From: Pyronema omphalodes | Taxonomy: Eukaryota > Ascomycota > Pezizomycetes > Pezizales > Pyronemataceae | Direction: 5' to 3' | Assembly (NCBI GenBank): GCA_024516155.1 | Contig: JAJJXM010000020.1 | Location: 372,001-436,000, forward strand | Length of the DNA stretch: 64,000 bases | Shown here: positions 23,001 to 33,560 of the stretch, in pieces | How the letters are laid out: every line of letters begins with the position of its first letter | Numbering within the stretch: the stretch's first letter is position 1 | The notes under the pieces: generated by a model | Told to the model about the DNA's origin: nothing | What the model saw: only the letters and a program-made list of their open reading frames with translations | The model's database searches: none | Position numbers and translations under genes: made by a program

Positions 23001-23767
23001 CGTCTACATCAGCCGGTCCGGTAATAGGACCCGTCAGCATTGGGGTCTTTTCTTCTGATACTAGCTCAGCCTTGCGTAGAAGCTCCATCATGCTCTCAAC
23101 CTCCTCTGCGTGACCGTTCATTTTCGCCTTTGCTGATGCTATCAGAGGAGATTGCGTACCCCATCCTAGCTTATCGCGCATGAACTCGATGGATCGCTTC
23201 AAAATGTTTTGTCGATTGTTCAAATCCTCGGACTGATTCGCAAACGAGAACGAATGTAGCGATTCGGAGGGAAAGCGCGCCAGATCTTCGCAGGAACCAA
23301 ACGCGGAGGGCGCAGTAGGGTATGAGAGCGAGTTGACGCGAGAGTTTGCGGCACTGGTAGCTACACTAGGTGATCTCGATGGAATCATAAAACCCTGAGG
23401 ACCAGAGACCTGTTGTCGGATGCGGCGCAGTCCGGAAGTATAGAGGTGGTCACCTTCGTTGACTACGGGACTTCTATGAAGTATTAATACATGCACGTTC
23501 ATAATCCATGTGAGAAGGGGCAGAAACGCATGGTCAAATGGGGATCGAGCTGCAGAAGAGAGGCGCAGAGAACAACACAACAACGAACAACACCTGCAGA
23601 ACAAGGCACAAAGAACGGGGATATTTGGAGTCGTACCGAGACAAAGACTCGGGTTGGGGACCATGGTGAGCCTCCTCGCCCATGGAAGCATCAACCGAAA
23701 AGCGTATTTTGGGACGGCTGGCAATAGGCGGACCAGTCACATTGGGTTGTTTTCTCGCCGTCATCAT
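20076..23767 (-). CDS. PSK1: PAS-domain Ser/Thr protein kinase (PAS kinase, Psk1/Psk2 type)
   Basis: Minus-strand exons are 23767-23637, 23473-20586 and 20527-20076, with a possible further intron at 20411-20307. The product is 1156 residues, or 1121 if that 105-nt stopless segment is removed. PAS kinases are nutrient-responsive kinases that regulate sugar partitioning and translation. The N-terminal half is Ser-rich with a PAS region (around EAPWTIVSANDVACLVFGVT). The kinase domain shows GKGAYGQVKLARY (Gly loop), VVLKYV (Lys), VHRDIKDENIVLD (catalytic loop), LIDFGSSAYI (DFG) and, after splicing, GTIDYAAPEVLAGKSY. The first exon (MMTARKQPNVTG...) was chosen because it splices in frame across a 163-nt intron; a start inside that intron would be the alternative. 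Removing 20411-20307 joins NPFYN directly to IDEIMDRELRIPF as in yeast, but its donor is the rare GTCTGT. Confidence 0.9.
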
Positions 23768-26700
23768 TGGCGGGGTAGACTGAGGTCTGATGAGGTCGCC
23801 GCCGACAACACCGCCGATCGAGTCTGAGCGACTGTTGCTGCCTATAATTGGTGCCGCAATGTTAGTGACACCCTACGGCTTGCAAGGCTGCATGAAAACC
23901 GCAGAATTTTGGCACCCCATTCCCCAACACGTACATACAAACACCTGCCAGCTCTCATATAAGGAAAACGCGGTCCCCAAGCATCATGTCCCGCAAAAGA
24001 GCGAAATGGTCGCCAGGCTTACCATCATAATCGCCCTGTACAGATTGTACAGAGAGCCCCGCCATATCTCACGCCCGAGCCCGTGTCCGAGCTGTGATGC
24101 GCCTGTGGTGGTTGTGTTTGGCGTTTCGTGTTTCCGAGGTTGTGATTCGCGGGGAAGTGGCGTGGAGTCGAGTCGTTGGCGGCGGTGGCGGTAGTACTTA
24201 ACGGATTTGCGAGGGATATCAAAAGGTCGATGCGAGATGGATGCAAGGTAGGTGACAGCGGAGAAGCAAGTCGATTGAGGAGAAGAGGGCCAGTAGGAGA
24301 AGGAAGGTGAACTGGCTTCGCGGGGATGTTACAAGCAATACTAGATAGCTAAAAACGATATCTTGTCGTTCTTCGATTATAGGTGTAGTCCGGGATTGTT
24401 CGCGCCTCAGCAGGTATCAGCAGCGAGTTCTACCAGCAATAAAACTGCTCCTCGTTAACTTCCAATAACTGGTTGTGCTTAATGAATGGTTGATATCGTT
24501 GCTATTCTAAGCGGGGATGCGGGAGCCGGAGGGGGTGACGGTGCTGAAGAGAGGTGGGTGGGAGAAGAGGAGGCAGCAAGAAGGGAGGATCCAAACTTCT
24601 TCACTTGTCGGACATGGATAGTTGCACTTCTACTAATTGGTCGATTTTGGACTGCTGTCTGGACCGCCGTAAAGGATGGCTGTAGCGAGCAAATGGAACA
24701 AGTTGAGCGAAGCGTGTTTTGTGCAAGGCGAGTGTATGTAGTTGAGGTCGGACGGGTAGTTGTGGGGGGTAGGTCAGTAGTAACGGGGAACAGAGCGGGA
24801 AAGTGTCAAGAGAACGAATAAAGGCAACAACACAATGTAAAAAGTCAGCAAAGAGTTTCAAGCACGCGTAAATGAGGCGTTCGTTGAAGATCGTCGAAGT
24901 CTTCGTCTCACTTTCTGTCGATCGGGTGGAGGTGGAGGTAGGGTTGATAGTCGTGGAGCAGAAGCCGCCCGGCCTGTCTACGCCTCTTCTAGGCAACATC
25001 TTTTGGATACCTTCCTCTACCCGATGACACTCCATCCCTACTACCACTCGAGCCCCTTTGAATGATCTGTCGAACTTTTGGAGGTTAGGTTATCAACATT
25101 ATGCTGCGAAACTTCAAACAGCACTCATAGATGGCGATGTGCCTCTGAGGCTGTGGATATCCATATGGACTGCCGTGCCCCTCTACATTCAACACATATG
25201 TCCAACTAGAAACTCCCAACTCACGCACTACCGCACTATCAGACCTATTTCAGCAAGTTTCAACGAGTCAAAGACCGAGTTTCCAGGCTCTGTGTCTTCT
25301 GCAAGCTGCGGCCCCGGATTCACATCTATATCTCTCCTATCTACAGAGGTAAAGTTCTGACGAACTAGACAGAGTCAAGTAGAGATACCATGAATCATGA
25401 CTACAAACAACAAATCACGAGCATAAAATCACGAGCCCGCTCGAGAGTCAGAATAAAAGTGCGTTTCCGGCCATCATTGACACATGCAAATCGGGGCATC
25501 CAACTGTCATCACCATCGTCCCTGGTCATGCGAGGGGTGACGATGATCACGGCCGAAAATTCTTAAGATCTGATGGACACGATTACCAAATCGCATTTGA
25601 AGAATGAAAAATGAAAGGTAGGCGGAGTGCACCAGTAAACACAAGTCACGGGCAAAAGTGCAAAAACTCAAAGCTTATGGCCAATTATTCCTACTGAACG
25701 TCAGCCCCAAAACGTTGTTTTGCTTCTACGATGGAATAACTCCGAATGGCTAGATGCATGAAAACTATTCGTTAATCGTGTTTACGGAGCCGGGACGCCC
25801 GCTGCTATTCAAAGGAAAACCATGTTTATATGCCGATGGGTGCAAAGCATACGGTCAGTACCCGGGACCTCCCGAAAGCGTTGGAATCTGCCGTTTGCAT
25901 TGAGGGGTATAGAATTCGGGAAGAGAAAAGTGTTTGAAAGATCACTTTCATCCCATAAGATTCATGGGAAGGTCAACAACAGCGGTGCAAATCCAATCTA
26001 TATCCACCTCGCAGTTAATATCCGCAATCGATAAGTATTATACATAATACCATATATGACACTCGAATAAGATCGTGTCAGTCAGATCCTCGATTCTTCT
26101 ATAGTTTGTTTTCTATGATTTCAATGGTTTTGCACTTGTTTCTTTCCGCACATGTAGAATTATATCTGCGTTCGTTGTCTCGGCACTCAGTTCTCCGCCC
26201 AACGAACTCAAAGGGCGAATCTGTCGCTACCCACAACGCTAACGCACGATGATCTCATTGGTCAATACCCTGGCAGGATAACGTTGTCCAAGATCCGCGT
26301 GTCCCGTGGAGTAAACCTACCCCAATCCTGGCCCCCGGGATTATATGGGAGGGCACCGAGGAAGTACGAAGTGAAGTTATGACAGATGAGTGATCAGCTC
26401 GACGGCGGCAGCTCAAGTTCGCCTGAAAGAGCATCCTGAAACGAATCTTCGTGTGGGTTCCAACCACAGAAAGGAAATCCTTCGTGCCTGAACTGGGCGA
26501 GAACCTGGTGCATCGATTATGCAGGTATCGACTTTTCAACAAGACGGGTATGGACCCTCTCAATATATTTTCTTTTTATTCGCCGATCCTAGGAAAAACG
26601 GATAAACTAAAGGATGAATGAAAGGATGAATAAGCGTAGATCATTTTGATATTCGCCAGTTCTGTAGGGAATTGTAGAGCTACATTTGGGATGCAAAGGT

Positions 26701-28763
26701 AGTCGAGGGGTTTTTGGTCAACTTTTAGGAGGATTTTTATGCGCTCAACAGCTTTGGCTGCAGCCGGACAGGCTTTTGCTTAGTACTTCAAATTGTGCTT
26801 GATCCCCCACAAGTTCAGAAGGACTTCAGGTAGGATTTTTGTTTATCATGACGCCACCTTCTAAATGATTTGCCTGAAACAAACGTTACAAAGGAAAACC
26901 GAAAGACAGATCATTTCATAGGGAATCCTCTCACGCTTCTTTCCAAGGCACAAGGTCTGTTCTGTACATACCCGTACCATGCTAAGAAACTCTAACGTTT
27001 ATCACCGCCGACGTGTCCAACATTGCACCAAACACCGCCGGAAACTCCGAATCACAACCACTGGATGAACCCCAAGTTTGAATTCCAACTCGAGTGAGAA
27101 TTCGAGAATCGGTCCCCAAGTTTCCGTTTCTGTGTAACATATCCCCCCCAAACTCAAACAGCGCTAAAATGTTGAGCCGTTACGGTCCGGTACGGTCAAC
27201 TTTAGCCCGAGAACAACCAAAACCAAAACCAAAAAAAAACGACGTTAAAAGCCTTCCTTCCTAAACGACTGCGCCTCGCAGGGCTGCCGCTAAAAGACTA
27301 AAAAAGACTAAAAAAACTGCGGCAGCAGCGGCTCCCGGATGTAAAAGAACTCCAAAGGGATGAACAAAACGGTTGGGTTTGCGAATTTCCATCGGATGCC
27401 CCATATCCGAAGTTCTAACTCCACAGAGTAATTAGGACAAGAAACGAAAAAGTCAAAAATTGAGGCACAACAAGCCAGTCATTTTTTTCCGAAATCAGTT
27501 CTAGAATCACAGTCATGACTCGACAAGGCTCATTTAAGGCTAAGGAACCTTTATGTACATACAAAGTACTCTCACGTGATTGCGAATCAAACTACATGCA
27601 CATATCAATCATCCGCCGTAGCCGTTCCCCGTATCTTCCGTTATCACAGCCGAGCTTTTCCATGCCACCATATGGCGGATTCTAATTTCTAACTTTCCGA
27701 TCGCGATCCCTTAACGCCGATCCCTGCAAGGCATAAGGCTCCGTTCATTCGGGAAGCCTATGTATGGATGGATAGAGTCCGAAGATTACAGATTACTGAT
27801 CGTATTTAACCTACATAACAAAAGGGTCTAAAAGAAATCTATGTATGACTACATATGTAAAAGCCTATATGTACCACCATAGGGCGAATATTACCGAGAC
27901 GAGATGAAAAAGTTGAGTTTAGGGCTGACACATACGAGTGAGCTGTATGTAGAGCTCTTGACCTATAGACGATGTTATGTGCCTCGTTGCGGCCCGCTGA
28001 AACCTGGGAAAAGATAACCTGAAACAGAACTCCTGGATGCAGGGCGTCACGGTACAAACCAACTGACACTATGTGTGTACATAATGTATTTGATCTGTTT
28101 GTCCCGAGATAATGTTCCCTATGTCGATTCCCCAGATGTCGATATCGGAAATGAGAGCTTGGAAAGTGGAAACGCAGGGCTCCTGTTAAACACCATACGT
28201 ATGTAGCAATACAGGAACAAATATTCTGCCGTGAAATTTTAAGGGGCAAATGATAACCTATAATCATGGCTTAGAAAGGTCCATGATTTACCAGCTGATA
28301 TGGCTAACTTGAGAAATGCCTTAAACAAACCGACTATGTTCTCGACTGCTGCAAGTTTAAACGAAACCGCAGAGATTAAGCACAACGATGTGCTCCTGTA
28401 CTGGCTTCCTACGAGAAATGACAGGACCACGTTGAAGACGGTGCCATGGGTTCTGGAAGCACACCTACATAGAAGCACATGACCCAACCGAGCTGAGGGA
28501 GGATACGTACACGAGGCTGCACCCTTAGTCTATGCACGATTAACGGCATCCAACAGAGACTTTAAAGTCAGCGTAGCATAGCATAATAGGGCTGAGGTAT
28601 CAAGGCTATCCACGGGAAGGCCTTTTTTCGCGGCTAATGACGGGCTTCAAATTTTGGAGATATGTATCACCAGCGGTCGCCAGCGCGAAACTTACGCTGG
28701 CTGCCGCCCGCTCGTATAATGGCCAACCCAACAATGGAGGGCGTTTGCAAAAGGGCACAAAAA
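23768..28763. other. long stretch without a supported gene (5.0 kb)
   Basis: The proximal part is the promoter of the PAS-kinase gene. Open frames (for example 24601-25047 and 27839-28267, both minus strand) are short, lack domains and have no plausible splicing partners that I can see. An 8-bp perfect inverted repeat (GCTGCCGC ... GCGGCAGC) at about 27281-27325 encloses an A-rich reiterated AAAAAGACT loop. A non-coding RNA or rapidly evolving gene cannot be excluded. Confidence 0.45.
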
Positions 28764-28843
28764 TGATTCAGCCGGGATTCGAACCCGGGTCGAGCGCAGA
28801 ATGCGAATGGCAAGCGCTCATGATACCCCTACACTACTGAATC
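28764..28843 (-). tRNA. tRNA-Gly (GCC) with a 9-nt intron, second copy
   Basis: The reverse complement is identical over all 80 bases, intron included, to the tRNA at 9817-9896. A T-run follows the 3' end on the minus strand (complement of the A-run ending at 28763) and serves as terminator. The flanking sequences differ from those of the first copy. Confidence 0.9.
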
Positions 28844-30540
28844 GTTGAGGATATTGCGCTTCTAGCAAATATCATACTCAACCTTTTATGCGTTGTCATA
28901 GCGGGTTGGCAGAGGTACGGTCGACCGGTCCGGGAACATTATGGCAAAGTAACGGGCCGAATATCGGCGCCACTAGAGATAGATACATGACAAATCCTAC
29001 GGAAGCGAACAAGCATGACGCATCGTAAGATAAGTGAATCAAAGTACTTCAAACAGTCAGGGGGGCTCGCTAGATGATTGAGGCCACGAGGACGAGATTT
29101 GTGTTTCTTTTGTTCAGGACACAGTTATCGTATGATTGAAGCAATGAACAATACTTTAAGCTTCAGGATGGAAGGGAAATAACATTTCGGACGGCCGCTG
29201 GTGTTTTACGTCACATAAACGATAGCGCGAACGGGAAGAAGGACTTCAGCATCCGCAAGCACAGACGGGTTGGACTACAGCTGCTGGAATTAATAACATT
29301 GACGTCGGTGTGTTTGCTAGCCCGAGTACAGGATCTGGATATCCACAAGATAATTAGGTGGAGGAATACTGGTTTGAACGGCTCAGATTTGAAGCAGCTT
29401 ATTCACGAAATAAACGGTGAATACGTCAAATAAATCTGCGTTCAATCCGGCTATGAAAGAGTATGGTTAAGCCTGCGAATATATCACCTGTTTCTTTTTT
29501 TTTCTTTTTTTTTAAAGGTCATCAGCTTGCGCGAGACAGTGTTACCAGGAAAGTGGCACCGCGAAAGTAGTCATTAATCGAGTGAAACACTATGTATCAT
29601 CTAATGACTATGCTTCTCATCCCTCAAAATCCAATTTGATAGCTCGTGCTCCAGTAAAAAGTCAATCGAAGAAACTCGATAAGTTATTTCTCGGATTAGG
29701 ATAGCGAAAGGATGATTCGGGATCACTTCCAAGGTTCGCGCCGCTTACGCCTCTCATGCCGCGAGTTAACAGGGGGTGATAGGATGTGTCTAATATGGAA
29801 CAGTCAAGGATTTGAGATGATGAAGTTAAATAAGCCCCTAAAAAATATCTCTCCATTCCAATACTTTACCGTAATTACTTTTTACTTTCCTGACATAACA
29901 TAACATAACAGAACTTTGCACCAGCCTTCCACGAAAATATACTTTTTTGTAATTACCAACTTACAAGAGGCTACTGTGTTACAAAGAGATACGACAGTAT
30001 GAATCTAATTATGTACTTATCAATCATTCACTATTATAGCGATGCCGTTAAGTTTTACTCCGCTATGAAAATCAACAGGTGGTTTTGAGTTCAACTCCCC
30101 GGCCTATCACCCATTCAAAGTTTCTACATCCTTTAAAGTCCTAATTAAGCCATATTGAAATCTCAAACACAAACCAACCTAGCTTCTCGGCGGATAGGGT
30201 GTAGAGCAGGTGAAACTTCTACCAGGATTCGTCAATTTGAACGTCACATGAGGCGGTATTTGATATTATATTCGTTTATACTGTCAGCCTATCAGTCGGG
30301 TCTCGACGGTGAGTGGTGTTGTAAGATGCAAGTTTTACACTGGTATAGTCGTCCACGTTCGTACAGTTTATCCAGCTTCATGGATACTGGTGATAATTCT
30401 TTGCTTCTCAGAATGCGTTTCTTTTCCGAAAAACAACACCATCTTCCGCCGACTGACAAGTTCATAATTCCACTGCTATAACTAAAAGCCATAAAATGCA
30501 GTAGCTTCCATGAAGCAAGATTTGATATGGACTACAGGAC
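28844..30540. other. intergenic, no gene seen
   Basis: No supported coding frame. Features are limited to a T-rich TTTC run near 29490-29514 and a short ACATA reiteration near 29894-29910. Confidence 0.45.
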
Positions 30541-30750
30541 TGGAGGACTTCCCATCGCTCTATAGCAACTAACGGGAGAGACTATTTCACCACAAAAAAG
30601 TATTTTTTTTATAGAACACGAATAGAGCACTAGGACAGACAGAGGGGTAGGTACCCCCCTGTCTTTTCGGATTTTCTATTGCTATCGCATAGGTGAAGTT
30701 GGGGTTATTCTATTCGCCCCGAATAGAGCGATGGGAAAGTCCTCCACTGT
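30541..30750 (+). mobile_element. MITE-like palindromic element, copy 2
   Basis: Same ends as copy 1 (TGGAGGACTTCCCATCGCTC; GAGCGATGGGAAAGTCCTCCA, one extra A) and the same internal order: CACCACAAAAAA, TATAGAACACG, TAGAGCACTAGGA, the GACAG hairpin and TTTTCTATTGCTATCG. The two copies differ by scattered substitutions and small indels, so they are old relative to each other. Non-coding. Confidence 0.8.
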
Positions 30751-31743
30751 AATAACCAGATATTTCGACCTTCTCCTCAACTTCACGAACTGGCTATTCA
30801 TTATCTCCTCCAACACACAGCCAGAAAAAAAATCACCAAAAAATAACATAACAAGATTCCCCATCCCCATCCCTATCCCATATCCCACGAAGATTCATTC
30901 CACCGCAAGACACAGTCCCCATTTACACTAGAAAATGATTCCACAAGCTATGCATACCAGACAGTGATGTATTCCACAGACAGGGTTATTGATCCGTACG
31001 AAGAAATCCGAGCATTGGCATATATTACGTGACAAACTGCATCAGGTTAAACGGGGTGCTTATATACATACCCGGTTATAAATCGGTAATGAAATCAGCA
31101 TGGACTAGGCGTAAAAAGAATGATGGCCGAGGCTCATGACATATTAGATGAAGTTTTCTCAGTTTCTGCAAGCCATCTTATCTTGGATTTTTTTGATTTA
31201 GCGCTAATCTTTCGTCATGAATGAGCTGGATGATAGGACTGTTTATGGTGGTTTTTGGTGGAAGATCAATAAAGGAGTAGGGTTCTGCCCTAGGTTTTGG
31301 ATATTAGGGCGTTACCCGGCGATTACTTGGAATTTCGTAATGGATAGTTAGGCGGAGTTTGGTGGAGGGGTGGGAAGATGGAGGTTTACGGGAGATTGGT
31401 TGGGAGGAGCTTGGGTGCCTGTTATGTGTTGTTGTGGAAATGATATGAGAGGAAGTAGAGTTTGGTGGAGGGGAACTCGGAAGAGTAAATTGATGATTAA
31501 GTACAAAAGTGACAACAGGAGCTGGGAATGGAGAAATCAGGTTCGCTGCTGTCGCTATATTTCAACTGACACGTGTGACGAATCATCACTTGATACTTGT
31601 ACAAAGTTTCGAAAATCAAAGCCCATTCCATTAACACCGGTCCTTTGCTATGCTAATTATATATGCACCTCCTTCCCTCCCTACTCCTTCTCCTAAATCC
31701 CTATCGCCGTAACCTTAACTCCTCTGAACGCCTTAAGACTTTC
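30751..31743. other. intergenic, 3' flank of the TLS1-like gene
   Basis: No supported gene. Open frames of 66-108 codons at 30682-30931 and 31370-31696 have no recognisable features. Confidence 0.45.
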
Positions 31744-32907
31744 TTATCTCTTTCCCTGACCTGTTGAGCCTCCCTGTTGTTCTCTCATCTGCGCTCTTGC
31801 CATCCTACTACCACCCAACTTAGGACCCTTAGGTCTCTTCTTATCCTCTTTCTTTCCAGCTCCTGCTTTAGCCCCTGCTTTGCTATCTTGTCCTCTTCTC
31901 CTACGTTTGGACAAGATTGCATCCAGAAATTCTCTTCGGAACTTCTCTGCAATTTTATCATCCGCCGCTCCTTCTTCCTCTTCGCTCTCTCCTTGTTCTG
32001 ATTCTCCGGGATATAGGTCCAATCTCGTTTCTTTCAGAACCTCCTCGACTAATCTATCCCTCTCCACATCCTGGCTTGAGCGCCTCTTCCTTGATCGCTT
32101 GCTGTTACTGGCAGCAGAGGGATCGGAGGAAGATGAGAGAGACTCGCCGTTCAAAGCTGCTGCAGTGAGGGCGATATTCCTCTCCCTAGCCTCCTGTCCC
32201 AAATCAACCTCATGTAATTTACCCAGCGTCGCACCCCTAGCCTCAGGTCTTGTCGGCACCCAATAACTTCCCTGACCACCACTACCACCCTCCCTAGCAG
32301 CGGAACTGTCCTCGCCAGTGGGGGAGGACCGAGTTGGTAAAGGTTCGCCTCGGCGCTTCATCATCTCAAATTCGACGTAGGCCATCATGTGCTTATCTAC
32401 GTTTTCTATTTGGCCTGTTTGATGAGTAAATCTATTAACGACTGCCAGAGCTTCTAACTCGGCTTGACGCGCTTCGGAGTCGGGGTCGGAGGGGGCTTCT
32501 GAGGTGGTAGTGGGTTTGGGAGCGGAGACTTCTAGGCCGAGACGACGGACAGGACGACGAACACGCTGAAGAACGCTTTGCTGGGAGGTTTCGGCGGTGG
32601 TGGATTCCGTAGTTGCATCTGTACTACTGGGTTTGGCTTCGGGTTCGGGAGACGCTGATAAGGATTTTCGGCGACGGAATTTAGCTAGGTTGCGACGGCG
32701 AGGTGCTGTGAATGTTGGTATTATTTCTGCATTGCTAACTGGAGGTTCTGAAGATGGTATATCAGAGGAAGAAGGGGGTGCTATGGTGAGAGATTCAATC
32801 GTTGGAGACTCGGTGGCGGTGATAGTGGTGGTGGGAGCTTCTACTTCGTTCGTTGCTGCATCGACAGTAGTCATAGTCGCATCTGGTTTCTGTATCGATT
32901 CGGTCAT
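31744..32907 (-). CDS. TLS1: Tls1/C9orf78 (HCA59) family spliceosome-associated protein
   Basis: A single-exon frame on the minus strand gives 387 residues from the ATG at 32907. The same frame extends to an upstream ATG at 33042 (432 residues), but that extension is low in complexity and I prefer the inner start. Family hallmarks are NRFTHQTGQIENVDKHMMAY, VEFEMMKRRG and ATLGKLHEVDLGQEARERNI. A basic FRRRK box near the N-terminus and a C-terminal region alternating acidic (ESEEEEGAADD) and Lys/Arg-rich stretches are typical. The S. pombe member Tls1 acts in pre-mRNA splicing and through it affects telomere-protein expression; the human relative binds spliceosomal factors. Nuclear location is inferred. 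The gene is divergent from OCT1 and shares a ~0.65 kb promoter region with it. Confidence 0.87.
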   Translation of the reverse strand: MTESIQKPDATMTTVDAATNEVEAPTTTITATESPTIESLTIAPPSSSDIPSSEPPVSNAEIIPTFTAPRRRNLAKFRRRKSLSASPEPEAKPSSTDATTESTTAETSQQSVLQRVRRPVRRLGLEVSAPKPTTTSEAPSDPDSEARQAELEALAVVNRFTHQTGQIENVDKHMMAYVEFEMMKRRGEPLPTRSSPTGEDSSAAREGGSGGQGSYWVPTRPEARGATLGKLHEVDLGQEARERNIALTAAALNGESLSSSSDPSAASNSKRSRKRRSSQDVERDRLVEEVLKETRLDLYPGESEQGESEEEEGAADDKIAEKFRREFLDAILSKRRRRGQDSKAGAKAGAGKKEDKKRPKGPKLGGSRMARAQMREQQGGSTGQGKR

Positions 32908-33042
32908 AGTGAACGTATGCTGTTGTGAGCTATGAGAATGTATATGCAATGGATCGTGATGTGGTTGCGCGTGAAGGAGTTCGCGTCGTGAAGAGATCGA
33001 GATGAGTTTAGTTACTAACCCGATAAGCTTCCCGGTCGGCAT

Positions 33043-33560
33043 TGTCAGCCTTGAACTGTCTGTGCATGGCTTGGAGGCTTGGCTGGAATCAAGCAGCGGC
33101 CTTGTTACCCGTGGCTTGGCCTGGCTTGGCTAGTTACCGATCGGCTACGGCAAAGATCCGGGCTATTTCCTCATCGGGATTGACTCCGTTGCACCAAAAT
33201 CCAGCGAGGTGGGGCAGACATGGCCTTAAGCCGATTGAAAGAAGTTACTTGCAGCGGCCGGCGTCATTTCGCGTTCTAAAGACTAAAGTTCTATTACTAC
33301 ACGCGACTTCTATCACGCGACTTTCTCCGTCCAACCGACACGCTCGTTCTGTTCTGTCTGTCAATCGTTGACATCCAGACTTCTTCAATCCTCAACGACC
33401 TTGTACGGAGCTTCACCGTCAGTCACTCGCCTGCGAAACTTTCGACAGTACAATCACTCCGCCACTTTACCCGGCACTGCGCATCTCGACGGACCTTCAC
33501 CCCCACCGAATTTTGCACCTCGAGTTGCACTCCAACCGGGGAGCAAATAATCTAGCTCAG
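33043..33560. promoter_or_regulatory. divergent promoter region between the TLS1-like gene and OCT1
   Basis: About 0.5-0.65 kb between the two opposite starts. Frames here begin at non-ATG codons or are featureless. Repeated GGCTTGG units occur at 33069-33130. No specific factor site can be assigned. Confidence 0.4.

Noticed and set aside
24601..25047. 148-codon minus-strand frame upstream of the PAS-kinase gene
   Set aside because: Low-complexity start and no domain; most likely promoter or 5' leader DNA.
27839..28267. 142-codon minus-strand frame in the gene-poor stretch
   Set aside because: His/Arg/Ser-rich, no family resemblance, no neighbouring exons that extend it.
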